From: Myxococcales bacterium 68-20
Lineage (GTDB): Bacteria; Myxococcota_A; Polyangia; Polyangiales; Polyangiaceae
DNA: 64,000 bases
Assembly: GCA_001899635.1 (NCBI GenBank)
Contig: MKVQ01000030.1
Span: 147,875 to 211,874, forward strand
Direction of reading: 5' to 3'
The notes beneath the pieces were generated by a model that was not told where the DNA came from, did not search any database, and worked only from the letters and a program-made list of their open reading frames with translations. Positions 44,902-53,682 of the stretch are shown here, piece by piece. The number at the start of each line of letters is the position of its first letter. Within the stretch, counting starts at the first letter, position 1. The translations under genes were made by a program, and so were the position numbers.

Positions 44902-46293
44902 ATGCCCTACTCCTCGTTCCGATCCATCGCGAAGCCCGTCTCGCTCTCGCTCTCGCTTGGCTGCGCTCTCCTCGCTGCTTGTGGCGGCGACGAGTCCGCC
45001 GCGGAGCCGCTCGCCGATGGGCCTGACGCTGCGTCGACGGCCGATGCGGCGAGCCAGCCGGAATCCGACGCGGGGCCAGGCGCGGACGCGAGCACCGGGA
45101 GCACCATCGCCGGCAAGGTCGTGTGGCAGTACGCGAACGTCGCCGGAGCGAAGATCGTCATCGGCAACAAGAGCGCGACGACCGACGACAAGGGCGCCTT
45201 CGCAATTGCCGATGTGGCGCTGCCGTACGATCTCCACGTGATCCTCCCGTCCGAAATCGCGCTCACGGGGCCCAAGGGATCGCCCACGGCCTACACCTAC
45301 GCCGGACTCTCGACGACCGCCCCCGTGCTCTCGCCAGCCGCCAAGGTCACGTACTCGACGGCCACCTTCACGGGGAGCGTCGCCAAAGGAAGCTCGGCAA
45401 CGAACAGCCGATATCGCGTCATCGCGTCGAGCCCGATGTCGCCGCCGGGTGGCGGTTATGGCGGAGCCTCCAATTCCCCGCCCAAGGAATACGATCTGAC
45501 GCACAGGTGGCCTCTCGGTCAGAGCGCGCAGTCAGTGACCCTCATCGGCATCGAATACACGCTCGCTCCGAACCACACCGCTTTGAGCGATGGAATCCCG
45601 GTCGGCTACGACTTCGGCGCGGCAACGCTCGTGCCCGCGGAGGCCGGACAGACGTACACCAATCAGTTGTCGGATTTCGCACCGATATCCAACAAAGTCA
45701 TTCAGGGAACGATCGAGCTCCCGGCCGGATATACACTGAGCCGCCATCTATTGCATCTCGTGAGCACCAACGGCACCCCAATCGAGTTCACGGAAAGCAC
45801 TACAGCTTCGTCATTTTCATACAACGTCCCCGATTTCGCTTATCTGAAGACCGTGCACATCGGCGCAGTCGCCGGCTCGGGGAACGGCGACTACGTCATG
45901 GGCGTCGCCAAGGTGACAGGGGGTACCAGCGGGATCGAGGTGACCTTGAACAAGGCGCCGGACCTCCTCACGCCCGCCGTCGACGCCGCAGGCGTCAAGC
46001 CCGGGGACGTGCTCTCGTGGAGCTCCGCCGGAGACGCCTGCGTCTACACGGCATACGTCTCGTCGGACGGCGACGGCAGCACGCAATTCCGGCTCATCAC
46101 CACCGGCACGAAGATCGCGCTGCCCGATCTCAGCGCGCATGGCGCGGGCCTCGCGGCCTCCGCATCCTACAAGTGGAGCGTGACCTGCAACCATCAAGAG
46201 ACGGCGAAGGCGAGCATCAACGAGGCAGTAAAGCTCGGCGTCTCCTACCTCAGCTCGTCGAGCACACCACAGCGCTCGTTCCTCTCGCAATGA
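44902..46293 (+). CDS. Lipoprotein of unknown function (intact copy)
   Basis: A 463-residue protein with a signal ending in ALLAACGG (lipobox, Cys about residue 27). An Asp/Ala-rich spacer follows. The region about residues 70-115 (VVWQYANVAGAKIVIGNKSA) resembles a carboxypeptidase-regulatory/Ig-like beta fold. The rest is beta-rich, ending with a TYKWSVTCN-type strand. No catalytic motif is visible. A deleted copy lies at 42875. I start at the ATG at 44902. Confidence 0.75.
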   Translation: MPYSSFRSIAKPVSLSLSLGCALLAACGGDESAAEPLADGPDAASTADAASQPESDAGPGADASTGSTIAGKVVWQYANVAGAKIVIGNKSATTDDKGAFAIADVALPYDLHVILPSEIALTGPKGSPTAYTYAGLSTTAPVLSPAAKVTYSTATFTGSVAKGSSATNSRYRVIASSPMSPPGGGYGGASNSPPKEYDLTHRWPLGQSAQSVTLIGIEYTLAPNHTALSDGIPVGYDFGAATLVPAEAGQTYTNQLSDFAPISNKVIQGTIELPAGYTLSRHLLHLVSTNGTPIEFTESTTASSFSYNVPDFAYLKTVHIGAVAGSGNGDYVMGVAKVTGGTSGIEVTLNKAPDLLTPAVDAAGVKPGDVLSWSSAGDACVYTAYVSSDGDGSTQFRLITTGTKIALPDLSAHGAGLAASASYKWSVTCNHQETAKASINEAVKLGVSYLSSSSTPQRSFLSQ

Positions 46294-46340
46294 TGGGGAT
46301 GCGGCGCTGGGATGTCGGGTGTTCGCGCCGCCCCCACCGC

Positions 46341-46652
46341 TCAGCGCTGATCCGAGACTCTGAACAGGCGCACCGGTCGATCCGGCCCTCGCCCGATCGT
46401 GCCCTTCGCCTCGAGGTCGAGCTGGACGGCTTTGAGCCACCATCCAGCCTTGTCGCCGCCCGGGAATAGGTCGTCGGGCAGGGCCGGCAGGAGCGCGGCC
46501 TTGGCTTCGGCGACCGTGATCCCCGGCGGGGCTGTGAGCAGGACGGCGATCAGCGCCTTGCGCATCGCCATGTACTTGGCGCGGTCGACGCGCTGCGTAT
46601 GGCCCGGAGAGGTCGCGCTCTCGATCGTGATCTTGCTATCGGCGTCAGACAT
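46341..46652 (-). CDS. DUF6958-like small protein
   Basis: A 103-residue soluble protein. It contains the conserved-looking segment VDRAKYMAMRKALIAVL followed by LPDDLFPGGDKAGWWLKAVQ and RLFRVSD. I associate this with DUF6958, whose function is unknown. The segment resembles a small winged helix. Its ATG lies 8 bases inside the end of the GFA-like gene, so it is coupled to it. It is the third gene of the tetR-GFA-DUF6958 unit. Confidence 0.65.
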   Translation of the reverse strand: MSDADSKITIESATSPGHTQRVDRAKYMAMRKALIAVLLTAPPGITVAEAKAALLPALPDDLFPGGDKAGWWLKAVQLDLEAKGTIGRGPDRPVRLFRVSDQR

Positions 46653-47184
46653 GGATCTCTCCGTTGCCAACGGTGACCTTCGGGACCTTGAACCCCATCG
46701 CGATCCACGCGCCGAGCAGCTTGACGAAGAACGAGACCGATTGGCGCTTGCCGTTCGGGACATCATCCGGAAGCGCCGCGTCGGCCGGAAGGTCACTCGT
46801 CATCGTTCGCAGCTCGAGCCTGGGCAGGGTTCCTGCGGGCCAGAGGCAGCCATAGACGCTGAGCCAGTGGCCATTCTGGAACTCGAGGAAGACTGGCGTG
46901 TTGCAGCAGGAGGCGACGACCCGACGTGTCTTGGCTCCGGCCGCAAGGCGAAACTCCTTGAGAACGTCGGCGCCCTGGACGAAGCGGACGCGATCCTTGC
47001 GGTAGAGAACGAAGCGGGTCCCGCCGTGCGGCTCCAAGAACTGGGGAGCCGAGGGCAGTGTCTGCAGCCTGGTGCCGGCCGTACGGCAACTGTTGCAATG
47101 GCATTCGGCGCTGACGATGGGCGCTCCCTGCACCTCGAGATGCACCTGTCCGCAAGCACAGTGGAGTCGAGTGGTCTGCTTCAT
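46645..47184 (-). CDS. GFA/CENP-V-like zinc-binding protein
   Basis: A 179-residue protein. Its N-terminal part carries the Cys cluster of the GFA fold: C9-A-C11 (LHCACGQV) and C28-H-C30-x2-C33 (ECHCNSC), with a further CC at VASCCNTPVF. GFA was named for glutathione-dependent formaldehyde activation, but many members have other or unknown roles. The C-terminal part is unlike Gfa and may form a separate helical region. The gene overlaps tetR by four bases (ATGA). Confidence 0.75.
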   Translation of the reverse strand: MKQTTRLHCACGQVHLEVQGAPIVSAECHCNSCRTAGTRLQTLPSAPQFLEPHGGTRFVLYRKDRVRFVQGADVLKEFRLAAGAKTRRVVASCCNTPVFLEFQNGHWLSVYGCLWPAGTLPRLELRTMTSDLPADAALPDDVPNGKRQSVSFFVKLLGAWIAMGFKVPKVTVGNGEIHV

Positions 47185-47822
47185 CGCGAGCGTTTCTCCT
47201 GGTTGGAACAGCCGAAGAGGAGGCGGATGTATCGGTCGAGGTGATCGAGGCTCTCGCGCGCCAGCGCCGGATCGTTCCCAGCCTTGGCAAGGACGAATGC
47301 GCCCTGGATCACCGTCTGCGTGTGCCGCGCCAAGCTCTCGGCCGTCCAGTCGCCGGAGATCCCCCGATCCTGCATGGCCGCGCCGATATCCGCTTCGAGA
47401 GTCGCGGCGTGGCCGAAGATGCTCTCGCCGCAGGCGTCGCGGATGGCCGGCGAGGTCGCGAAGACTTCCTGCACCATCGTGCCCACCAGACAGGTGACCT
47501 CGGCCAACTCGCCTGTGATGATCGACTTGCGGAACGCGACGTAGGCCAAGACGCGCTCGAGCGGTTCTTCCGCAGCGTGGTACGGCGCTGCCGCGAAGAA
47601 GGCGGCCGTCGTCTCCGCCCAGTGCTGTGCAGCCGCCACGCCGAGCGCTTCCTTGCTCTTGAAGTGATGGAAGAACGAGCCCTTCGTCACGCCGGCGACC
47701 AGGCAAAGCTCGTCGACCGAGGTGGCGGCGAACCCCTTCTCGCGAATCGCATCGCGAGCGGCCTCGAGGAGGCGTGTTCTGGCGTCGCCTCGCTCGGGAT
47801 TGCGCTTCGTCGGCCGCGGCAT
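47181..47822 (-). CDS. TetR/AcrR-family regulator
   Basis: A 213-residue regulator. The HTH is readable near residues 15-60 (RTRLLEAARDAIREKGFAAT, VAGVTKGSFFHHFKSKEAL). The C-terminal ligand domain has CLVGTMVQEVF, similar to TetR-C-type efflux or thiol-responsive regulators. A palindrome overlaps the promoter region 9 bases upstream. It probably represses its own operon and perhaps the divergent Tat-type reductase gene. Confidence 0.88.
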   Translation of the reverse strand: MPRPTKRNPERGDARTRLLEAARDAIREKGFAATSVDELCLVAGVTKGSFFHHFKSKEALGVAAAQHWAETTAAFFAAAPYHAAEEPLERVLAYVAFRKSIITGELAEVTCLVGTMVQEVFATSPAIRDACGESIFGHAATLEADIGAAMQDRGISGDWTAESLARHTQTVIQGAFVLAKAGNDPALARESLDHLDRYIRLLFGCSNQEKRSR

Positions 47823-47830
47823 GAACCAAC

Positions 47831-47850
47831 CATACCGTACAGTCGGTATG
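47831..47850. promoter_or_regulatory. TetR-type operator, CATACCG-N6-CGGTATG
   Basis: CATACCGTACAGTCGGTATG is a 7-6-7 inverted repeat located between the divergent TetR and reductase genes, 9 bases before the TetR start. It has the form of a classic TetR-family operator (dyad with ACCGTACAGTCGGT core). Confidence 0.7.
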
Positions 47851-48027
47851 CAAGCAACCAGGCGAACGCTCGAGAGATCTTCGACCCGATCTGCAGGCAG
47901 CCTGCGTGTTGCCGCGGCGGGTCGACAGACCGGCGCCGCGACCTTCGCACGCCCGATCGAAGACCTCGCCGATCGGAGCGAAGGCCGCGCCCTACAGCCG
48001 CGCGACGCCGGGCGTTACGACGATGAC

Positions 48028-49092
48028 ATGGCGAACGAGACCGATGGTCCGCGCTTCACTCGACGCGAGTGGCTGCAGGCAAGCGCGAGTCTCGGCGCCG
48101 CGATCGTCGTCTCGGGCTGCGCGGCGGTCCGTGGAGCACCGGGACGACAGGTGGAACCCATGAGGAGATCGAACATGCCGTACGACGTCGTCATCATCGG
48201 AGGCGGCCCCGCCGGCCTGTCCGCAGCGCTGGCGCTCGGTCGCGCGCGCAAGCGCGTCCTGCTCTGCGATTCAGGACCGCGACGAAACGCAGCCGCGGAG
48301 CAGATCCACAACTTCGTCACTCGAGACGGAACGCCGCCGAACGAGTTTCGGCACGTCGGCCGTCAGCAGCTCTCCCGCTACCCGAAGGTGGAGGTACGGG
48401 ACGTACGCGTCGAATCCATTTCGGGATCGCGTGGTGCGTTTCGCGTGAGCCTGACGTCGGAGGTCGTCGAAGCTCGTCGCATCCTTCTCTGCACCGGGAT
48501 GATCGACGAGACGCTCCCGATCCCCGGCTTCCGCGAGCTCTGGGGACAGTCCATCTTCCAGTGCCCCTATTGCCACGGCTGGGAGGTGCAGGATCGCCGG
48601 TGGGGCTATCTCGCTCTCCCATCGAGTGCGTCGCATCTGCTCCCTTTCGCGCTCCAGGCGCGAGGATGGTCGCGCGACGTCGTCGTCTTCACCGGCGGCG
48701 CCTTCGAGGTCCCCGAAGAGACGCGCGGCCAGCTCGAGGCCGCGCGCATCCGGCTCGAGACGACCCCGATCGCGCGGCTCGTCGCGCGAGAGCAGCGGCT
48801 CGAAGCCATCGAGCTCTCGAATGGCAGCAGCGTGCCTTGCGAGGCGCTCTTCACGCATCCCCCGCAGAAGCAGGTCGAGCTGGTCCGCGCGCTCGGCGTC
48901 GACCTCGACGACGACGGCTATGTTCGGATCGATCCGATGAAGCGCGAGACCTCGGTTCCAGGCATCTACGCGTCGGGCGACCTGACCACGCGCATGCAGG
49001 GCGCCGTGCTCGGGGCGGCCTCCGGCACGCAAGCCGCGGCGATGCTCAACGTCGAGCTGACGATGGAGCTCGCATCGACCGGAGCGTTGTGA
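48028..49092 (+). CDS. Thioredoxin-reductase-like FAD oxidoreductase with Tat/lipoprotein signal
   Basis: The core (about residues 50-354) matches TrxB-like NAD(P)H/FAD oxidoreductases: VVIIGGGPAGLSAALALG, the redox pair CPYCHG, and TSVPGIYASGDLTT. The first 35 residues carry a twin-arginine motif (TRREWLQ), a hydrophobic stretch and VVSGC with a lipobox-like Cys. This suggests export as a lipoprotein. An internal ATG at 48175 has GAGGAG upstream and would give the normal cytoplasmic form, so both starts are possible. The gene diverges from the TetR operon. Confidence 0.8.
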   Translation: MANETDGPRFTRREWLQASASLGAAIVVSGCAAVRGAPGRQVEPMRRSNMPYDVVIIGGGPAGLSAALALGRARKRVLLCDSGPRRNAAAEQIHNFVTRDGTPPNEFRHVGRQQLSRYPKVEVRDVRVESISGSRGAFRVSLTSEVVEARRILLCTGMIDETLPIPGFRELWGQSIFQCPYCHGWEVQDRRWGYLALPSSASHLLPFALQARGWSRDVVVFTGGAFEVPEETRGQLEAARIRLETTPIARLVAREQRLEAIELSNGSSVPCEALFTHPPQKQVELVRALGVDLDDDGYVRIDPMKRETSVPGIYASGDLTTRMQGAVLGAASGTQAAAMLNVELTMELASTGAL

Positions 49093-49139
49093 TCAGCGCA
49101 GGCTGCTGAAGGCGCGACGGACCGGGTGACCGGGCGCGT

Positions 49140-50030
49140 TCAGAGCCGGCGTCGAGGAGCGTCGTCCGTGTGCGGACGGCGCGTCTGGGCCGCTCGCCAC
49201 GCAGCCGGCGTCGCGCCGTGCTCGCGCCGAAACATCCGGATGAAGTGCGTCGCGTCCGCGTAGCCAACGCGTTCGGCGATGACGTCGACCATTTCGTCGG
49301 AGTGAAGGAGGAGTCGCCGAGCCTCGGCCATCCGTCCGCTCACGATCCACTGCACCGCGCTACGTCCGGTCGCCTGCGTCAACGCGGTGGTCACGTAGGT
49401 CGGACTGCGCCCAACCGCGGCGGCGACGTCGTTGAGCGAGAGGGGGCCGAGACAGTTGCGCTCGATGAAGCGAAGGGCTCCGGTGACGACGCTGCCCCGG
49501 GTGGCCTGACGAGCCCCGCTCGCGCTCGAGGCGCGGTCGACCTCGGCCAAGATCAGCGTGAGCAAGCTCCTCTGAACGGCATCGAGAGATTCCGTCGGCC
49601 CTGGTCGCTCGCGGCCGGTGCTCTCGAGCTCTCGGAAGAGCCCTTCGAGATAGGGGTGGCGAGCACCGGGGATCTGGACGACCGCCGAAGCCCCTTCGCG
49701 GACTCGCTCGAACGGCTCGAGAAGCGAGGCGGTGCGATCCGCAGCAAAACATGGCACGCAGAAGGCCAGCCCCCACGACTCCATGCCCCGCGCCTCCAGC
49801 ATGCGGTGCGGGGCGCCGGCTGGGACGAGCAGGACGTCGCCTTCGCGGAGAGTCCATTCCCCATTCAGTTCCATGCGCGAGCGCCCGCCCGTGCAGAACT
49901 CGAGGACCGCATAGGGGTGCGTGGCAGGCGGGTGCACCACCGGTGGGCCGTCGCACGATCGCCTGGCGGACACCACCGTCGAGCCATCGCTGGTCAGACT
50001 GTCTCGGAGAATCGGGCGAACCTGCGACAC
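49140..50030 (-). CDS. AraC-family transcription regulator
   Basis: A 296-residue regulator. The N-terminal cupin-like ligand domain has LVPAGAPHRM. The C-terminal double HTH includes LSLNDVAAAVGRSPTYVTTA and AERVGYADATHFIRMFRREHG, the AraC landmark. It is convergent with the preceding reductase gene, so its target is not obvious. Confidence 0.85.
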   Translation of the reverse strand: MSQVRPILRDSLTSDGSTVVSARRSCDGPPVVHPPATHPYAVLEFCTGGRSRMELNGEWTLREGDVLLVPAGAPHRMLEARGMESWGLAFCVPCFAADRTASLLEPFERVREGASAVVQIPGARHPYLEGLFRELESTGRERPGPTESLDAVQRSLLTLILAEVDRASSASGARQATRGSVVTGALRFIERNCLGPLSLNDVAAAVGRSPTYVTTALTQATGRSAVQWIVSGRMAEARRLLLHSDEMVDVIAERVGYADATHFIRMFRREHGATPAAWRAAQTRRPHTDDAPRRRL

Positions 50031-50208
50031 TCCAAGGAACTACCATGCGCGACACGATCGCGCGACGCCCGGCTCCTCACAACGAGGGTCCGCGCCAGCG
50101 AACGCGACCATATGCTCACCATCCCACCGTTGCCCTTGCCGCTCGTGCTCGGAATCATCGCGAGATCGCCGCGTCCACCGCGGTAGCGCCGCTGGCCCGT
50201 GATGACGC

Positions 50209-50652
50209 TCCTATCTCTCGAGCGCCTGGCCCAGATCGGCCCAGAGGTCCTCTGGTGTCTTCGAGGCCGACGGACACCCGCATCCTACCGCCGCTGATTC
50301 CACGGCGGCTCCGCTCCTCCGGAGTCAGGCCGTGATGCGTCGTCGTCACGGGCTGTGTGACGAGGCTCTCGACACCGCCGAGACGCGGCGCGATCGAGAA
50401 CAGCTTCAGACGATCGACGAAGGCCGCCGCGGTCTTGGCATCTCCGGCCAGGACGAAGCTCAACATCCCGCCGCCCCCACGCATCCGGCGACCGTACCGC
50501 GTGTAGAGAGTCCCGGTCGCGCGGCCCTCCACGACGTCCAGGACGCTCTGCGTATTCGGAAATGCGAAGGTCGAGTGGCTGTACAGAGGCGTGTGGATGG
50601 CGCCGCGAGGGTCGAACGCGCGTCCCGTTTTAGGCAGCGGCTCGTCGATCAC
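50209..50652 (-). pseudogene. Deleted Cys/Met-metabolism PLP enzyme (cystathionine-synthase-like)
   Basis: It begins with the N-terminal part of the family (HTPLYSHSTFAFPNTQSV, TGTLYTRYGR), then jumps to the C-terminal part (MLSFVLAGDAKTAAAFVDRL, GGVESLVTQP, MRVSVGLEDT). The middle, including the PLP lysine region, is missing, about 180-200 residues by family length. After VGLEDT a one-base insertion shifts the frame; without it the sequence would read EDLWADLGQALER and stop at 50209. Its GTG start overlaps the DUF924 stop (GTGA). Confidence 0.85.
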
Positions 50653-51206
50653 CCCGCGAAGCCGCCGGCGTCGAGGAACGCCTGCTCCTCGGAGGTCATC
50701 GTCCTCCCGAGGATCGGGTTGCGATGCGGGAACCTGCCGAAGCGGCGGATGATGTCACGGTGTCGGCGAGCGTTCGAGGCGTATCCGAAGCGCTCGTGCA
50801 GCGCGACGGAGCGGTCCTGATCGTCGAGCTGCTCGGAGTGCGCGAACGGAAGGTAGAAGAAGATCTGCAGGGACTCGTCGACCTGCACGTCGAAGCCGGC
50901 CCGCACGGCGCGATCGGCGAAGTACCTGGCGAGCGCGTCGGTCGCGTACATCCGTGGCGTGCCTCGAAACGCGTTCCGAGGGAACTGGTCGAGCAGGATC
51001 ATCAAGGCCAACGCGCCGGTGGCTTCGTGCCCCCACGACTCGAGGCGCCCGGCGGACGCGTCCTCGTGCAAATGGAGGAATCGGCGACGGAGCTCGGCGT
51101 CGAAGGCGCGACGCTTCCCGAACCACTCGTGAGCGCCCGCCTCGTGCCAGAAGTCGACGACGGCGTGAGGTCCCGGTCGGGCGTCGGTGGATAGCTCGTT
51201 GTTCAT
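50649..51206 (-). CDS. DUF924-family protein
   Basis: A 185-residue helical protein similar to DUF924. The landmarks are VVDFWHEAGAHEWFGKRRAFD, LILLDQFPRNAFRGTPRMYATD, FFYLPFAHSEQLDDQDRS and RFGRFPHRNPILGR. The fold is TPR-like but no activity is established. The ATG at 51206 matches the family start. It was followed by the deleted PLP gene, whose start overlaps. Confidence 0.85.
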   Translation of the reverse strand: MNNELSTDARPGPHAVVDFWHEAGAHEWFGKRRAFDAELRRRFLHLHEDASAGRLESWGHEATGALALMILLDQFPRNAFRGTPRMYATDALARYFADRAVRAGFDVQVDESLQIFFYLPFAHSEQLDDQDRSVALHERFGYASNARRHRDIIRRFGRFPHRNPILGRTMTSEEQAFLDAGGFAG

Positions 51207-51301
51207 GTGCAGAAGATGGGCCTCGCCGCCCCGTCCGCGAAGAGCGGTGGCACTCGACGCAGTGTTTGGCATGGCCGAACAATCAGCTACGTTCCGCAGC
51301 G

Positions 51302-52276
51302 ATGGATCGCTTCGCCGTGATGAGCGTGTTCGTACGTGTCGTGGAGACCGGCAGCTTCACGAAGGCAGCGGTGTCGCTCGGTGTATCGAGAGCGACCGTC
51401 TCGGTGTCGATCCAGCAGCTCGAAGATCGGCTTGGCGTGCGGCTGCTCCACCGCACGACTCGTCGCGTGAGCCTCACGAGCGAGGGCCTGCTCTACCACG
51501 AGAAGGCGCGCGACGTGCTCGCGAAGCTGGACGCGACGGAGCAGCTCTTCCGCGAGGCGCAGCCTCGCGTGTCCGGGCGTCTCTCGATCGACGCTCCGAC
51601 GAGGATCGCTCGACGCGTGCTCATCCCCGCGCTCCCCGAGCTCCTGGCACGGCACCCCGATCTCGAGATCCACCTCGGTGCCTCCGACCGAACGATCAAC
51701 CTCGTCGAGAAGGGTGTCGACGCGGTGCTTCGCGTCGGGCCGCTCCGCGATTCGAGCCACATCGCTCGGCCTCTCGGGCTTCTGGCGCAGAGCAACTGTG
51801 CCAGCCCTCGCTATCTGGCTCGCTACGGCCAGCCGACCACGCTCGAGGAGCTCGACGATCACCTCGTGGTCACCTACGCACCGAATCTCTCGGGTTCGGG
51901 AACCTGGGACTACGTCGTGGACGGCGAGGCGCGGTCTCGGCCGATGCGCAGCGCCGTCGCCGTGGACAACGCCGAGACGTACGTCGCCGCCGGCCTGTCC
52001 GGGCTCGGGCTCATCCAGATCCCGGCGTACGACGTGAGGCATCACTTCGAGTCCGGCGCGCTCGTCTCCGTGATGCCCCAACACCAGGCCCCAGCGCTTC
52101 CCATCTCCCTCGTGTATCCGAGCCGAAAGCAGGTCCCGCAACGGCTGCAGCTCTTCGCGACCTGGGCGGCCGCGCTCTTCGAGCGCCATGGAATGCTCGC
52201 GAGCGGCCCGGGCATCGAGCGACTTTCGCCGCGCCGCCGCGAGCCGGCCCGCCAGCAGGGTCGCGCGTCCCGTTGA
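51302..52276 (+). CDS. LysR-family regulator of the SDR gene
   Basis: A 324-residue LTTR with HTH residues 1-60 (MDRFAVMSVFVRVVETGSFT, SRATVSVSIQQLEDRLG). It is of the subgroup that usually regulates short-chain dehydrogenases or oxidoreductases in the same orientation. The SDR gene follows 122 bases downstream. It is divergent from the DUF924 gene with a 95-base gap. The C-terminus has an Arg-rich extension. Confidence 0.85.
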   Translation: MDRFAVMSVFVRVVETGSFTKAAVSLGVSRATVSVSIQQLEDRLGVRLLHRTTRRVSLTSEGLLYHEKARDVLAKLDATEQLFREAQPRVSGRLSIDAPTRIARRVLIPALPELLARHPDLEIHLGASDRTINLVEKGVDAVLRVGPLRDSSHIARPLGLLAQSNCASPRYLARYGQPTTLEELDDHLVVTYAPNLSGSGTWDYVVDGEARSRPMRSAVAVDNAETYVAAGLSGLGLIQIPAYDVRHHFESGALVSVMPQHQAPALPISLVYPSRKQVPQRLQLFATWAAALFERHGMLASGPGIERLSPRRREPARQQGRASR

Positions 52277-52398
52277 TTGTTCAGAATCCGTAACCACTCT
52301 GTCGGGGGTTGGTGGCCTTCTGGAAGGCTCTCGCGGCCGGTAGAGGTGTGCTGCGCATCGGTACCGCGCAGCAATCTCGACTCGCAAGGAGAGCATCC

Positions 52399-53154
52399 AT
52401 GACGAATCGCTCACTCAAGGGCAAGGTCGCGCTCATCGGGGGCGGCGCGAAGAACCTCGGCGGGCTCATCTCCCGGACGTTCGCGGCGGACGGCGCGAAG
52501 ATCGTCGTCCACTACAACAGCGACGCGACGAAGGCGGCCGCTGACGAGACGGTCGCCGCGATCACGAAGGCCGGCGGAGAAGCCTGCGCCATCCAGGGCG
52601 ACCTCACCGAGGCCACGAACGTCACGCGCCTCTTCGACGAAGGGAAGAAGCGGTTCGGTGGCATCGACATCGCGGTGAACACCGTCGGCAAGGTGCTCCG
52701 GAAGCCGATCGTCGAGACGACCGAGGCCGAGTACGACGAGATGGCGGCGGTCAACGGGAAGGCGGCCTTCTTCTTCATCAAGGAAGCGGGGCGCACGCTG
52801 AACGAGGACGGGAAGATCCTCACGATCGTGACCTCGCTGCTCGCAGCCTTCACTGACGGCTACTCGACCTACGCGGGCGGCAAGGCTCCCGTGGAGCACT
52901 TCACGCGTGCGGCCGCGAAGGAATTCGCGCCCCGCCGCATCTCGGTCACGGCACTCGGTCCGGGGCCGATGGACACGCCCTTCTTCTACGGCGAGGAGAC
53001 TCCTGAGCGTGTCGCTTTCCACAAGTCGCAGGCCATCGGCGGCCAGCTGACGAAGATCGAGGACATCGTTCCGATCGTGAAGCACCTCGTCACCGACGGC
53101 TGGTGGGTCACCGGTCAGACGATCTTCGCGAACGGCGGGTACACGACGCGCTGA
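52399..53154 (+). CDS. Short-chain dehydrogenase/reductase
   Basis: A 251-residue SDR. The dinucleotide motif is GGGAKNLGG (TGxxxGxG variant). Catalytic residues are Ser (IVTSLLAAF) and YxxxK (YSTYAGGK). The C-terminus (GWWVTGQTIFANGGYTT) is typical. AAGGAG lies nine bases before the ATG. It reduces or oxidises an alcohol/carbonyl; substrate unknown. Confidence 0.9.
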   Translation: MTNRSLKGKVALIGGGAKNLGGLISRTFAADGAKIVVHYNSDATKAAADETVAAITKAGGEACAIQGDLTEATNVTRLFDEGKKRFGGIDIAVNTVGKVLRKPIVETTEAEYDEMAAVNGKAAFFFIKEAGRTLNEDGKILTIVTSLLAAFTDGYSTYAGGKAPVEHFTRAAAKEFAPRRISVTALGPGPMDTPFFYGEETPERVAFHKSQAIGGQLTKIEDIVPIVKHLVTDGWWVTGQTIFANGGYTTR

Positions 53155-53309
53155 AGCCGCTCGCGTCGGGAGCAACGGCTCCGAGATGAGTCGTTGCTCC
53201 GCCGCGCGACGCCAAACGCTACTGCCGAGGTCATGTGCCCGAGCGAGCGCTTCCAAAATTGTCGAAGAAGCCCCTTGCCGGCATGTTCGAGAATGTTAGA
53301 AATAGGGTC

Positions 53310-53618
53310 GTGACGTCGAAGCTCGAACGCCATGCGGAACAGCTCAGCGCATTGGGGCATCCCGTGCGGCTGAAGATTCTGCGGCACGTCGTTCAGGCGG
53401 GTCTGGATGGTGCCGCGGCGGGCGACATCCAGGCCCACGTGGACCTTCCGGCATCGACGCTGAGCCATCACCTCAAGCGACTGGTGGACGCGCGCCTGCT
53501 GACGACCAGAGGCGAGGGCACGTTCCACTACTACTCGGCGGACTACACCGCGCTTCGAGCCCTCACGGACTACGTCTGGGAAGACTGCTGCAAGCGCGGC
53601 AACTCCGGTTGCTGCTGA
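53310..53618 (+). CDS. arsR: ArsR-family arsenite-responsive repressor
   Basis: A 102-residue winged-helix regulator of the arsenic operon. The HTH is LSALGHPVRLKILRH ... LPASTLSHHLKRLVDARLL. The C-terminus ends in EDCCKRGNSGCC; the paired Cys are likely As(III) ligands of the C-terminal type. I prefer the GTG at 53310; ATG at 53283 and GTG at 53235 are in frame. It is the first gene of arsR-arsI-acr3-arsC. Confidence 0.85.
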   Translation: MTSKLERHAEQLSALGHPVRLKILRHVVQAGLDGAAAGDIQAHVDLPASTLSHHLKRLVDARLLTTRGEGTFHYYSADYTALRALTDYVWEDCCKRGNSGCC

Positions 53619-53682
53619 CGCTCGACCCCCGCCTCCCCCTTTTTTTGCTCTCTATTTCGACTTTTTTGGAAGGAACACGCGA

